From Trichoderma breve (lineage: Eukaryota; Ascomycota; Sordariomycetes; Hypocreales; Hypocreaceae), in assembly GCF_028502605.1 (NCBI RefSeq), contig NC_079236.1, forward strand, positions 186,001-250,000: a stretch of 64,000 nt of DNA, written 5' to 3'. A program made the translations under genes and the position numbers. This document shows positions 1-13,167 of this stretch, piece by piece (the first letter of the stretch is position 1; every line of letters begins with the position of its first letter). The notes beneath the pieces are model-generated. The model was not told the origin of the DNA, did not search any database, and saw only the letters and a program-made list of their open reading frames with translations.

Positions 1-218
1 TAGGAACGTTGTCAATAGGCCACTGGTATAATGCCATGCTCCAGAGTTGTAGGACACTTACCTTTACGGATTCTCAATGATTTAGGGTTTGGTCGTAATC
101 GCATCATAGATGTATGTTCATCACATCACAGGGGGTATTTCATTGCTTCATAGCTCTGCTTATTATTTTATAACACCTTTTGAACTCTAGGTATATATTG
201 TAACTATATGAAAGACAC

Positions 219-1863
219 CTATTGCTCTCCCTTCTGGACAGCATGCTCCTCCTCGTTGTAAGTGGGGATGGAGTCAGACTTGTCGTTCAGACCGAGCTGA
301 GTAGTGTCCCAGCCGTGGCTCTCGAGATACTCTCGGAACTTGGCATCCTCCTCAGTAATGGTGTCCTGGCCGACGTTGGGGATGAAGAAGAAGGTAATGG
401 CAGCGGACAGAAGAGCCAGCGAAGAGGCGACCCAGAAGGGGTACTGAGCAGCCTTGGTGGGATCATTTCCACCAGCAGCCTCGATGTGGGGGAACACCCA
501 GGTTCCGACAAAGGCACCGATCTTGCCAATGGCAGCGGCAATGCCATAGTAACGACCACGAACACCAGTGGCGCAGGTCTTGGCGGCCAGCAGACCAATG
601 TTGTTACCAGGTCCAAGCTCTCCCAGACTCAGGAAAATGCCGTAGACGACAGCGAAAGCAGCAATGTGCTTCGAGATCTTGTCGTAGACACCCGCCATGA
701 TGTATCCGATGATGGCTTGCAGAGAGACGCCAATGATCAGAGTATACTTGGGGCCAATCCAATCGCTAACAAATGCGCCAATCATGGTTCCGGGGATATA
801 GAACAGGTTGATGACAGTGTTCCATCCAAAAACGGTGGTGAGGGGAGCGGAATCGGAATAGATGCCGGAGAGGATGGACGAGGAGTAGATACCAAAGGCA
901 TACGTAGAGAACTGATAATTGCGTTAGAATGTTTGAATACAAAAATAGATTGTTTAAAAAAAGAGTCAAGACTAACATCGTATAGGAACCAGACGGTGCT
1001 GACGACGAGCAATCGGAAGCCATAGTAGCGGATGACGAGCAGGTAGGGAGTCTTGTGCCTCATAGAGTTCTTGGAGAACTCCTCGGGCTCCTTGAGCCTC
1101 AGACGGAGAGCGAAGAGAATCAGAGGGAAAACAACGCCGATTCCGAGAGAAGTTCGCCAGATGGTGCTAAGGCGCTGGTCGTGAGTAGCGGCTGCGACAG
1201 CGTCTAGACAAGAGTGTGAGCAGCTGCCATCATATCAGAAGTAGAACCAAAAAAAAAAAAACTTACAGGGAACAAAGGCTCCAATGACAAAGCCCCAGTC
1301 AATCATGGTGTTGGTGAAGAGAATGAACCATCGGTTGCGGGTGCCGGACGAGAGCTCGCCGCTCGTCTCGGCACAGCCAACACTACCAGCAGGATACTCG
1401 CCTATGAACACGGGAGTCAGTACATGTACCAAGGACGCTGGGCGAGGGCGAGGGCGAACAAACCTCCAATGCCAATACCGACAAAGAATCGCCAAGCAGT
1501 CAGCATGTTGAACATGCCAACAGCGTCGCCGTGATAGTAAGAGCCAGTGGCCAAGGCAGTAAAGACAATGAGAATGATGGTGGACACGAGCAGCGAGTTG
1601 GAGCGAGACCATCGATCGGCCAGGAAGCCAAACAGGAGCTGTCCAACGACGGTGCCGACGAAGGCAATGTCCGACACATACTTGCTGGCGTTGGACGAGG
1701 TGTAGACCTCGCCGTACTGAAGCTTGAGGACGGTGTTGACGGAACCGATGACGTTGTTGACGTAGCCGTCGGAGAAGAGACCAGCACCGCAAGCAAAGAC
1801 GGGCAGAGCCGTCTGGAAGAAGGTCTTGCGGCGGGAGCCGACTTCAATGGCGGGCTCCATCAT
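219..1863 (-). CDS. Git1-type MFS permease (glycerophosphodiester/phosphate transporter)
   Basis: Predicted plasma-membrane proton symporter of the major facilitator superfamily, phosphate/Git1 branch, taking up glycerophosphoinositol, glycerophosphocholine or phosphate. Four exons: 1863-1464, 1401-1267, 1203-977 and 911-219, joined in frame to a 484-aa protein, normal for the family. Seen: an early membrane segment with GFLADRWSR (the loop 2-3 MFS signature), then GIGIGGEYPAGS across the first intron, and a second-half GAFVSDWIGPKY loop. The GGEYPAGS segment is typical of Git1/Pho84-like carriers. An in-frame ATG at 1929 would add 22 residues; I prefer 1863 because the family homology starts soon after it. 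The substrate cannot be fixed from sequence. Confidence 0.85.
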
Positions 1864-1929
1864 GATTGCGGCAGAGGGCGTTGCCTTCCAAGTGAGCAAA
1901 CAAGAGGAAGTTGTTGTGTTTTGCAACAA

Positions 1930-4808
1930 ACAGAACTAGGCCCCTCGAGACGAACAACTCAGAGGAGGAGGGTTGGGTCACTGGTGATCAGATCAACCAA
2001 GAGGAGGAGAGATGGAGTCTCACATCTTTGAAGGGGTAGCACCGGCTATCTATATCGATTTCATCACTGGGTTACGCCGAGGCCATGACCGTGTGTCTTG
2101 GAACTCTTGTCTCCCACCCAACATGCACTAGCCTGCAGCAAACCACCTGCGCAGAGTGGTATCGAGGAGAATCCACTTGGAGATATTGGCTAGTACACAC
2201 ACGTACTAGAATATTGCTGGAGATGCTTGCACATGCTTGGAACTTGAACAGCGCTAACTGGTCGTGTCGTTTTGACCCGAGCACTTGAGGCCCACACGAG
2301 GATCAGTTCGACCGGGGGCCAGGATAGCCCACAAGAAACCGCCTCATTTGGGCAGATGTGAGGAAGAAAAAGCACAGGACACAAAGGCCATGTGCGTGAT
2401 GCTGAGACGCCCAATGGCTGGCCGTGGATGAAGCGGCAAAGGTTGCCACGACGTTGTGGATTTCGATATCTCTTGCAGGGTCAGGGTCTTTTCCGCCAAC
2501 ACGTTTTTTTTCTTCATGTTTTTTTTTTTTTCTTTTTTTCCAAATTTTTTTCATTCGCTACTGTACTGCTCGAGATTCCAGAGTTGGCAGTTGATCTCAT
2601 GCTCTCTCTCTGCCGGCGCGCGTTTGCCGGACTTGGCAGCTTGGCTCTTGGCGACAAGTAGTACATGCAGCTACGCCGATTAGTGCTAGTAGCAGTAGGT
2701 ACACGGCGTCCTAGCAGTAGGTAGGCGTATTGGCGTACAAATTACTCGTACATGACTTACATCGGTGCAGCTGAGCAGATATTACAAACAGTCGGCGGTG
2801 ATGATCTTTGGGACCGTGCTTTGCTGCTCAGTGGGCTATTACGTGACATCTACACACATCATCGCTGTATTCATCTGATGCACAGCGCTACTCATGGTAA
2901 CAGTCTGGGGGTGCGGAGGACATGACTCCATGTCTCCATGTTCCGTATCAGCGTGGAGAAGCCCTGGCAAAAAGTCCCCCGGGCAGATATGATAGGTTAC
3001 CATGCGTGGCGGAATGCGGATAAGTGAGAAGAAAGAAAAAAACAGGTGAAGACAAAAGAAAACAAGTGGCTGTCCGAGATGGCTTTGGCCCCGGCAATCG
3101 AGTGGGCAACCTTGAAGTCTTGCAAGTTGTGTTGAAACACCAAAGCTGACCTCTCAACCGGGCATCTTCACCACGTTGACACCATCAAGGCTCCAGCTCC
3201 ATGCGGATAGCAGCCGCTTTTGGTGAATGAGATACAAGTCCGTCAAATAGTCGTATCAATAGCGCTCCTGATCGGATGTCATTGCGATGGAAAACGTGCA
3301 GTCAGATCGTCGCGCCAGCCTGAACATTTGAAGCCCTTTTCGGCCGAGCTCTCGGACAGGCCGCCCGAGGAAGCATCACCAGAGTGCCGAAAGCGTTGAC
3401 CGAGCGGCTGCCGGGGAGGATGACAGGATGAGGCAGCAGAATTCTGAAGAAGCGAGTGCACACCTGGCGATGCACGTGGATAGAATGAGACGTCGGTGTT
3501 GGTGTTGAAGAACTTGAACTGGTGTTTTTTCCTTCATGAACTGAACTGAACTGACTCGGAGTGGCCGACTGTCAGCACTATCTGGGACAGTCGTTGACAG
3601 GCATACAGGGACGGCCATGCACCAAACCGCGGTTAGTTGCACCGACGAGGGCGCTAAACAGGCCTGCAGCAGTGCGCTAATCCCGACTTTTACAGAAGGG
3701 GTGGGGGCAGCTGTTGGTTCGAGGTTGTGGCGCTATCGCGAGTTTTGACACAACGGACTTTGCTAGGTCTTGTCCAGATCAGCGAGTTTGACGCCTTCCA
3801 TCGGAGAAGCTAACACATTCGTACACGACGGGACTGATACTGACAACAGCGAGTAGTGTCGAGTAGTTTCGGAGCCGAGCGCCCGTCTTTGAGCGAGTGA
3901 AGGTGAAGAAGGCATTGATCGCCAATAGAAGCTGGCAGACGGGAAACGTTGCTGGAAGTGGTAGAGAGTTGGTGGTGGGGGGAGCCGGAAAAGGCGATGA
4001 TGAGAAGCGGAAAAGGTTGAAGATGAATAGGTACATGTCAGTATGTGTAAGTTCAGTATGAACGTATGTACATCACTGAACAAAAAATATTCCAATAGAT
4101 TCATGCGAATTCGAGCATCTTCTGCTGCAAGCCAGCTGGCTTGGTCTCCGGCCCGTCCCACAGCCAAGCACGGCCAAGCACAGCTGAGTCGAGAAGGCGG
4201 AGAAATGTGCGGCCGTATCCAGCCGAATGTGACAACGAAAGGTTGCACCGGTCCGAAGGCAGACCAAAGCTGCATGTTCAGCTGCTCATCGATGAATTAT
4301 AATATCCAGTGAATTTGATATCGGTGGATAGGCAGATAAGGCATAAAGTCTATCTTATATCCATATGTTAAAACTGGCACATTACAACCGTCATTCAGCA
4401 TGTGATAATGGAGAGTCAACCCGCAAACGCTCTGTGTCTGGAACTTTCGTACTGTAGGTGGGTTTCCTGCTAGCGCGCTACTTTCAGCCCCCGCCAAATC
4501 CCCATACACCGCCCACGTCGCCCGCAAACATTTGATCCATCCATCCAACCCATCCATGGTTCATCATCGCATCGCGGCTCTCCGCAGGTGGACCACGAGA
4601 CGCCTTTTTCCTCAATCCTGAGCCCTGTCCCGTGCTGCTTCAGACCAGCCATCCTACTGTACTGCATCATTAGCTCATCGTCTTACCTTATCCTGTCCTG
4701 TCCATGCACCTCCGGCATCCACAAGCTTCCCGCTCTAGCGCCTTGAAAGCCATGAGGCTCGTCTAGACCTATTGAGAGCTCCAGCTCCAGCTCCTCTGCA
4801 GCTTTGCC
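1930..4808. other. Intergenic, no supported gene (divergent promoter region)
   Basis: About 2.9 kb between the divergently transcribed permease and the membrane-protein gene that starts at 4809. It contains a T-rich tract near 2506-2550. ORFs here are short and of low complexity, or lack recognisable domains. It presumably holds both promoters; I see no clear TATA element close to either start. Confidence 0.5.
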
Positions 4809-7800
4809 ATGGCGCCTGGCACAACACCATCATCGCCAGCCATCGCCCATCCTGTCCGTAATGTCAGTCCCTCTCTGTAACACCTCTTCTTCTTCTCTTT
4901 CTTCCCCTTCTTACAGGCATTGAGTACATACGGCACTTGTACATGTACTCGTACAATCTGCTGCGCCGTTTCTCCACCGTCACAACGCGCGTTTCTTTCG
5001 TTTATGCTGGGCACATGCGCACAGACCGGCTGACCTTGTTTTTTCTTGCTGCCATAGACGAGCAACGATGACACCATTACTCTGTCGCCTCAGCCGCGGG
5101 CTGCTCCCTCGAGATCGAGCCAAGCGAGCCAAGACCCGGCCAAGAGCGGCTGCTTGAAGCGCTTCCTCAACATCGTCATCGCATCGCTGGCCCGCTGCTT
5201 CGACGCCATGAGCTCCTCGACAAAAGCCGCGCTGCTGCGCTTCTTCCGCTGGCTCGACTCGCCGCTGGGCCACGGCGTCCTCAAATGCACCTTGGCCTAC
5301 ACCATCGCCAGCCTGGCCACCTTCCTCACGCCGCTCTCCAACTTCCTCGGCACGCTCGACGGGAAACATGTTGTGGCAACAATCACCGTCTATTTCCACC
5401 CGGCTCGGTCCACCGGCTCCATGATCGAGGCTGTCCTCATTGCCGTCGTCGCTATCGCATACGCCGAGCTTGTTTCGATCCTCTCCATGGTTGTCTCGGT
5501 CCTCGTCGGCTCCGTCATGGGTCTGGTCACTTTGGCGCATGTATTGGTCGTCATACTCTTCATTGGCGGTGGCTTTGGCTTCATGGGGTGGATAAAGCAA
5601 AAGATGGCAAACCCGCTCGTCAATGTCGGCAGTACCTTGGCGTCACTGGCCATCATCTCCGTCGTTACCAAAGAAAATGCCGTCATATCAAACGTCTTTT
5701 CCAACCAAAAGATTGTCCAGGTCTTTAAGATGCTCATCATGGGCATTACGTCCACGGCCGCCGTCAACGTTTTAGTTTGGAGGGTGTCGGCTCGCGATCT
5801 CTTGAGGACTTCCATGGCAAAGGCAACCACTTCTCTCGGAGGCATGCTTTCCACCATTTCTGCGAGTTTCCTGAAAGGAGTCGAGGAAGAGCAAATGTCT
5901 GCAGAATTCACTGCATCCTCAGCCACTTACGCAGTCACCTACCCACAAATGCTCAAGAACTTGCGAGAGGCCAAGTTTGAAGACTATCTCCTTGGTCGAG
6001 AGAGGATTTATGTCTTGCAGCGATCCACTGTCAAGGCCATTGAGACCCTGGCTCGCTCTATAGGCGGCTTACGCAGCGCAGCTAATACCCAGCTGTCCCT
6101 TCTCAAGCTGGCCGAGTCAGACGACGTGCCGCCTCCCCTGACGCGCTTCCTGACAGTCTCGTCACTAGGAGATTTTGAAGGCATATCGCCGAGTAGTTCG
6201 AGCCCGAGAGCGGCGGCCCATGTGTCAAGCAGGCCTAATTCGCCAGGACAACGGCCTAGTTCGTCCGCCCGTGATCACGATGATGGCCCTACCCCGTCAT
6301 CTCTCTTCAAATTATTTGTCGATTTGATAGGTCCATCGATGGAAGCTTTAACACAAAGCCTTGTCCTGATTCTCCGAGAGTCGCCTTTGGGGTCTGCGCC
6401 CAATTATGAGGTTCCCATTAGCGACGAACTGCGGCAATCGCTGACGGAGGCCCTGTTTCAGTTCAATGTGGCGAGATTCGATGCCCTACGGCAAGTGTAC
6501 AACATGATTGAGCGAGAGAAATCTACATCGAGGCAAATACAGGCCGGCTTAGAGGAAGTCGCTGCTGCCTGTGGACATTTCAGCTTCAGTCTGCAGACGT
6601 TTGGCGAGGAAATGCAAAAGTATCTGGATATTCTCGACGATCTCAAATTTGTCAACGAGCACAACAAACGAAGCTGGCGTTGGATACTCTGGTGGAGGAA
6701 AGACGACACCGAGGTACAGGGCCGTAAAATGTCAAGCCTGCCATTCGAATCATCACCCGAGGCCGAGAGCCTCATTAAGCCCATCAGGAAGCGGGATGTG
6801 CCCAGAGGTATTCCGGATTCCATGGTTCTCCGTAGAGACACGTACAATTGGCAAGCATCGCCTAATGCTAGCAAAATACTATCCGCAATTTCGCAGTCTA
6901 TTCTGAGATTTGTGCGGAAAATTGCCCGAGACGACAGTAAGCACAGTAACCCATTCCATTCACCTCATGACTAAACTAACCCGCTCTTCTACTACCAGTT
7001 CTCTTTGGGCTCAAGGTTGGCATTGGCGCATCTCTTTGGGCAATGTTGGCCTTCTTAGAGGACACTCGAGACTTTTACAACCACTATCGTGGCGAGTGGG
7101 GGCTTTTGTCGTTCATGATTGTCTGCTCCATGACTGTCGGCGCTTCCAACACTACGGGCTGGGCTCGATTCATGGGGACATTCTTCGGTGCATTCTTCTC
7201 CTTGTTCAACTGGACAGTAAGCCAGGGCAATGCGGCGGCACTCATCGTACTTGGGTGGCTAGTTGCCTTCTGGAATTTCTATCTCATTGTCGCTCGCGGC
7301 AAAGCTCCTCTGGGTAGGATGACTATCCTGGCGTATAACGTGTCGACACTGTACGCATACAGCCTGAGCCAACGGGTTGACGATGACGATGACGACGAGG
7401 GTGGCCTGCACCCCATCATGATGAAAATTGTAAAGCATAGAGTTATTTCGGTCACGGCGGGTATTCTTTGGGGCCTGATTGTTTGTAGGGTCATCTGGCC
7501 CATCTCGGCCCGTAGAAAGTTCAAGGAAGGTGTCTCGATGCTTTACCTCCAGATGGGTCTTATCTGGAGGCGAGGGCCCCTTGCTATCCTTCTCCGCAGC
7601 GACTGCTCCGAAAGCTACCTCAAGTCCGGGGAGCAAGTTGCCATGCAGAGATACGCCAACCGCTTGGAGAGTCTTCGACAATCGGCTGCATCAGAGTTTG
7701 AGCTTCGCGGGCCGTTCCCGATGGAGACGTACGGCCGCATCATGCGGAGCACAAACCGGATCCTAGACAGTTTTTACGCCATGAGTCTCGTAGCACACCG

Positions 7801-8263
7801 GGATAGAAACCTCAGTGCGGGCGAGCGCGCCTTGTTAGAATACACGGCAACGGAGCGAGCCGTCCTGTGCGACCGCATATGCCACGTCTTTCAAGTGCTT
7901 GCCAGCTCCATGATGCTGGAATATCCCCTGACCGATGCGGTCCCGAGCGTCATTGGCATTCGCGATCGGCTGCTCGCCAAGATTTTCCAGTTTCGCAAAG
8001 AGCACTCAGTCGAAGCCATGAGAAACCTTGGTTCCATCCCGGAAAGAGAAGTCGACAATGGTGAAGGCAGCCATGATGCCGCCGCGGCTGTCACTCCCAG
8101 TGACGCTCCTGTGAATGCGGTGGTGGCTGAAGAGAAAGATTACGCTCTCCTTTACGCGTACACGCTGGTGACTGGCCAGGTTGCCCAGGAGCTGAAGATT
8201 GCAGAGAAGGAGATTGAGAAACTGTTTGGTGTGCTCAGCGAAGAGTCTCCTCTGCTTGTGTAA
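4809..8263 (+). CDS. ArAE_2_N / DUF2421 multi-pass membrane protein (BRE4-like)
   Basis: Large integral membrane protein of the fungal aromatic-acid-exporter-like family (PF10337 N-terminal plus PF10334 C-terminal), related to yeast Bre4 and distantly to fusaric-acid-resistance exporters. Three exons: 4809-4862, 5058-6936 and 6999-8263, giving 1065 aa with perfect phase. The first exon encodes only 18 residues and is followed by a 195-nt intron; the stop codon just upstream of the second exon forces this upstream start. Seen: a hydrophobic block early in exon 2 (roughly 80-230 aa), a long polar, Ser/Pro-rich middle segment, a second hydrophobic block at the start of exon 3 (from DDILFGLKVGIGASLWAML), an acidic DDDDDDE run, then a helical C-terminal domain. 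Role in transport or drug tolerance is family inference; the substrate is unknown. Confidence 0.8.
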
Positions 8264-8571
8264 TGGATGTTAGAGAAAGTTCGGTAAAAGGAGCAACAAA
8301 GGCGGCGCAATATTGGATACCCGTATAACTGTCATCGATACCTACCTAGAATGCATGCATACCTCACGGCGTTGAGTATTTCAATTTCATTTATTATTTC
8401 CGTTTTTACCTACGGAAATCGCTGGACGCCGTTAACTCATGATGTAAATAAACCCGTATAACAAACAGCAATAATAATAATAGTAATACAAGATCCACTC
8501 CCAGAAAGGATAACATGACTGGATCATATGGCATCTTATCATTCGCCCTTCATCTGAGCATCGTTCCATGC
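8264..8571. other. Convergent 3' intergenic spacer
   Basis: 308 bp between two convergent genes; AT-rich, with short A/T runs suited to 3' end formation. Nothing else seen. Confidence 0.5.
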
Positions 8572-9539
8572 TTATGCCGCCTCAGAGTCTCCATGCTTTA
8601 CTGAAGCTCCGGCAGCCGACACGCCAGAAAAGGGACACGTTCCCTGCGGTATCGCCTTGTCCTCCGCATCAGGCGCTCCCTCACCATTCGTATGGTCCTT
8701 CATATCTTCGTCGCTTAGAATCTTCTTGCCGTGCAGGTATCCCTCGCGCTCAATCTCAATGTCGGAGTCGGGCGACTCGAACTCGGCGCCGTCTTTGACG
8801 TGCCACTTGGCCATGAGGTCGTTTTGCACCCAGATGACCTTGTTGAGGGCCTTGACGAGGGCGATTTTGCGCTGGATGTGGAGGCGTGGGTGGGAGAGGA
8901 TGGCCTCGTTCATGATGTCTTGGATGAAGCCTAGACAGGCGCCGAGATGGACGTATTCGATGTGTAGGGGGTGTTTTCGGCCAAGACCGACGTGCATCAT
9001 GCTTTGTTACATCTCATGTCAGAATTTGTTCTATACAAGCTTGCTTTATAAATGCGCAGCTTCGTATTGAAACGACTTACCCAACTTTGTCGAGATACTC
9101 CCAAAACTCCATCTTGCTTGGGTCTGAACACAGCTTGTTCAGGTACGCCCGCAGGAACATCTTGCGATGCAGAATCTGCGGGCTGTTTTCATCGGGGATC
9201 TCATCGAGAGGACCCTCAAATGATGTGCTTCTGGTGGTGAAGGCGCGGGCAGTAATATCGTACTGGAGGAGCTTTTTGTAGACAATGTTGACGACAGCGG
9301 GGATAAGGGCTTTGATGTATTTGGAGTCGCTAATGAGGGCATCAATGTCACCTGGAATAAATACGGGTTAATATTACTTTCTTTTTGAGATTGACTTGCA
9401 GTTGTTGTCGTTTGTGTATGTAGTAAGACGTACGGCTTGAAAAGTCGAGAAATGAGTGGAGGTACTGGATTCGAATTTCCAGATTGGTGTACAGCTCCTC
9501 GCGCTGGATGTGTTTTATCGGCCTTGAGTAGGGGTTCAT
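8572..9539 (-). CDS. Protoglobin-domain (globin-sensor-like) protein
   Basis: 268-aa soluble protein resembling fungal members of the protoglobin/globin-sensor family (PF11563), predicted to bind heme or a similar ligand. Three exons: 9539-9434, 9351-9081 and 9001-8572, all junctions in frame. The start at 9539 has a good context (GCCACC before ATG); another in-frame ATG lies at 9572. Seen: an all-helical sequence with the conserved segments MEFWEYLDKVG and MHVGLGRKHPLHIEYVHLG, where the His residues are candidates for the proximal ligand, followed by a helix containing WVQNDLMAKWHV. The C-terminal ~60 residues are polar and look disordered. No signalling output domain is attached, so it is either a stand-alone sensor or an oxygen/NO-binding protein. 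Function is inference. Confidence 0.75.
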
Positions 9540-11286
9540 GGTGGCTATAAATGTATTTTTATGATAAGACACGCTTTATTATGACTTTTGAAAATATTCA
9601 ATTTGAATGCGCTTCCGTATTGGATCAACGGCGAGGGAAATGGCGATATGAATGTCGCGTTTAGGGTAAGATGGTGAAGCGATGCGGGAGAGTGAAAGCA
9701 GAGCGAAGAATGTCTAAACAATTTTCTCTTTCTTTTCAACAAATTGTCCATACAGGTTTATTTATCAACCTTCTTGATCCAAATACAAGACCATACGAAT
9801 AATCATATTGCTGCTACGATAAAAAACGAGCCATTTTCATCATAAGCTGGGCTGAATATGCATGATCGAGAACGTCACGCCATATCGGGAATCGTGACCT
9901 GGAGATATGGTCTGACAGGTGGGGGATAGGACGATGTGATGTAATTTGCTATGCATCATCCGTTATTGGCCGTTTCGCATCGTGCTTTTTTTTGAGGGGG
10001 ATTTTTGATGAGGATTGTTTAGATGGATGGGGGAATTCGCGCATTGTTTGAGATTGAGCGTTTTCATGTGAAGAGCTGGATGGTGCTTGGCTTTGTGGTG
10101 ATGGTGTCACTGCGGAATTAGGCAGTAATGTCGAGGTGACCTGATCATCTGGGTTCTCACCACGCGTTCTGGAACATAACGATGATAATTCGGACTCTTA
10201 CGAGAACATGGGGAAATACACAAATAGCAGTGGATATACAAGTGCGAAACTCGTAACCCGCAATAGCTGAGTAGATGATAAATTACGTGCAGCCGGTTGC
10301 TGCCGAAACTTTCACTGTCGCGAGATGCAGAGATCGGTCTAATTTACGAGTCCCCGCCACAGCTGAGCCAAGGAATATGAGGTAATGCCGCTTACAAACG
10401 CAACATGGTTATTTGAGTAGCTGTATAGAGTTAATAGTTAAAGTAGCTCAAGCTTCCGTCCGCACACGATAACAAAGGGCTTCTTCCGTGCTGTTACAGT
10501 CAATGTGCTAATTTGTGCTACAACAACCAGCCTCCGCTTGAACCAGCTGCTCCCCGACCAGCCTTGACCGCTGCTGATTCTCCTCCCCGTGATAAGATGC
10601 TGCGTTACTTTACCTGCTTGAAGACGTTAGCGTTGATTCATCGCTAGCATCAGTATCGGTATCTGCCGGCGATCGGCCAGTTTTGCATTTATCCAGCGCC
10701 ATTCTCCGCATCTCGAGCATGGGATCCCAATCGTCACCGGGAATTGAGCGAGACATGGAAATCACTTACCTCTCGCAGCAAGTGGAAAGAAGATTAGAGC
10801 GAAACAACAATCACTTTGGCGGCGAATTTTCCCGCAGAGATTGGTCTCAGTTGGTCAGCAAAGCCGCCAACACTGATTCAAATCAAGTCTCTACTACTCG
10901 TACACGAGATATCGACTGGCGATGAAACGTTACGCTGCTCCGCGCCAACACACACACGCAAGGGTCCATTCATTCGTAGTACATATTAGCAGTACTGCAT
11001 GCCTGTAATCGAATCAGAGAAGCTGAGAAGCGGCACTTGCTGATCTGCGTGGAACTTGGGGTAACAGTAACAACGGATAGCTCATCTCCCCAAGACCCCG
11101 GAACTGGACCTGGAGCTGGAGCGGGACCCAGGCCGGAGACGAGAAACACAGTGAATCACTCCTGCAAGGGGCGGGACAGGAACGTGTATTTAATTTAAGC
11201 AGCTGTCCCAGAGCTGTTCGCCCTGCTTCCAAGCTCGTGTGGCCTGACCCTGACAAACTCATTCGACCATCAGCTCACAGCCGACA
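9540..11286. other. Intergenic region upstream of GH20 gene
   Basis: About 1.7 kb between divergent genes. No convincing coding sequence; the longest ORF on + (10683-10925) lacks any recognisable motif. A TATTTAATTTAA stretch near 11186-11197, about 95 bp upstream of the GH20 start, is a plausible core promoter. Confidence 0.45.
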
Positions 11287-13167
11287 ATGTTTTCCAGGGC
11301 CATTGTCGCCGCATTGGCCCTCAGCGGCCCGGCTTTTGCTCTGTGGCCCGTGCCGAAACACTCCTCGACCGGCAATGACACGCTCTTTATTGACCAGACG
11401 GTCCAGGTTACCTACAATGGTGAACAGGTGTGGTGGACTCCTCCATATGATGACCCCGGATCCCCGGACTTTGCTGAGACCAGGATCGATGACCAACAGG
11501 TTACTTACACGGCCGGCTACGTGCCTCCCAGCGGACCGCATTTCACCAGCAAGGAAATCGTTCAAGGCGGCGTCTCGCGGACATTCGGCGCCATCTTCCA
11601 GCAGGGCTTTGTGCCGTGGATGCTGCGTGAACGTGATTCGGACTCTGAACCGGCTCTAGGCGGAACACGGATCCGGACACTACAGATTATACAGACTAAG
11701 CACGATTCCGCGAATACCTTCAAGCCTCTGAATGGCGCAGTGAATGAATCCTATGCCCTGGATGTCGACGCAAAGGGCCACGCATCTCTCACCGCTCCGT
11801 CGTCAACGGGCATCCTTCGAGGCCTTGAAACCTTCTCCCAGCTCTTCTTCAAGCATAGCTCCGGCACTGCTTGGTATACGCAGCTTGCACCTGTTTCGAT
11901 CCGCGATGAGCCCAAGTATCCTCACCGCGGCCTCCTGTTGGATGTCAGCCGTCATTGGTTCGAGGTTTCTGACATTGAGCGTACCATTGATGCTCTGGCT
12001 ATGAACAAAATGAACGTGCTGCATCTGCACGCTACTGACACGCAGTCATGGCCGCTGGAGATTCCATCCCTGCCTCTGCTGGCTGAGAAGGGCGCCTATC
12101 ACAAAGGCTTGAGCTACTCGCCGAGCGATCTCGCGAGCATCCAAGAGTATGGTGTTCATCGAGGTGTCCAGGTCATTGTAGAGATTGATATGCCAGGCCA
12201 CGTCGGAATCGACAAGGCATACCCCGGGCTTAGCAACGCCTACGGAGTCAACCCGTGGCAGTGGTATTGCGCCCAGCCGCCCTGCGGATCTTTCAAGCTG
12301 AACAACACGGATGTCGAAAAGTTCATTGACAAGCTTTTTGAGGATTTGCTGCCGCGCCTGTCGCCGTACTCGGCCTACTTTCACACTGGTGGCGACGAGT
12401 ACAAGGCGAACAACTCGCTGCTCGACCCGGCCCTTCGCACAAACGACATGAACACCCTGCAGCCGATGCTGCAGCGCTTCTTGGACCACGTGCATGGTAA
12501 GGTTCGCGATCTGGGACTCGTTCCCATGGTTTGGGAAGAAATGATTCTGGATTGGAACGCAACTCTGGGCAAGGATGTGGTTGCGCAAACTTGGCTTGGT
12601 GGAGGGGCGATTCAGAAGCTTGCCAAGGCTGGATACAAGGTTATTGACAGCAGCAACGACTTTTACGTGAGTACTGGCATGAAGACGTTTCTAGGGCTGT
12701 TATTTTTTTTTTTTTACTGACTATTGTTCTGCTGCTAGTATCTCGATTGTGGTCGTGGTGAGTGGCTCGATTTTGCCAACGGGGACCCCTTTAACAACAA
12801 CTATCCCTTCCTTGACTGGTGCGATCCGACCAAGAACTGGAAGCTCATGTACTCACACGAGCCCACGGACGGCGTGTCCGATGATCTCAAGAAGAATGTC
12901 ATTGGTGGCGAAGTTGCCGTCTGGACTGAGACTATTGATACGACTAGCTTGGACTCTATCATCTGGCCGCGAGCGGGAGCGGCAGCTGAGATTTGGTGGT
13001 CGGGCAAGATCGATGAGAAGGGAAACAACCGATCACAGATTGATGCACGGCCGAGATTATCGGAGCAGCGAGAGCGCATGTTGGCAAGGGGAGTCCGAGG
13101 AACGCCAATTACGCAGCTGTGGTGTAGTCAGGTTGACGTTCATAACTGCGAGTCTGGAAATTACTGA
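11287..13167 (+). CDS. Secreted GH20 beta-N-acetylhexosaminidase
   Basis: Exo-acting hexosaminidase that removes terminal N-acetylglucosamine from chitin oligomers, secreted or wall-bound. Two exons: 11287-12666 and 12739-13167 (72-nt intron), 602 aa, standard for fungal GH20. Seen: an N-terminal signal peptide (MFSRAIVAALALSGPAFA) followed by LWPVPK, an N-terminal GH20b-type domain, then the TIM barrel with RGLLLDVSRHW and the catalytic pair in HTGGDEY (Asp370-Glu371). C-terminal motifs include AVWTETID and WPRAGAAAEIWW. Several N-glycosylation sequons are present. In Trichoderma, two extracellular GH20 enzymes (NAG1/EXC1 and NAG2/EXC2) are known; I cannot say which, if either, is orthologous. 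It lies near an aspartic protease and a GH3 hexosaminidase, which suggests wall or mycoparasitic degradation. Confidence 0.95.

Noticed and set aside
222..1025. 267-aa ORF on + across the permease gene
   Set aside because: Mirror frame of a well-supported MFS coding sequence; composition is low-complexity Gly/Ser/Asp and no domain is seen.
3763..4275. 170-aa ORF on - in the first long intergenic region
   Set aside because: No recognisable domain, Ser/Pro-rich random-like composition, no splice partners; not enough to call a gene.
5390..5926. 178-aa antisense ORF inside the ArAE_2 gene
   Set aside because: Shadow of the coding strand of a conserved membrane protein.
12046..12588. 180-aa antisense ORF inside the GH20 gene
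   Set aside because: Antisense shadow; covers the conserved catalytic region of GH20.
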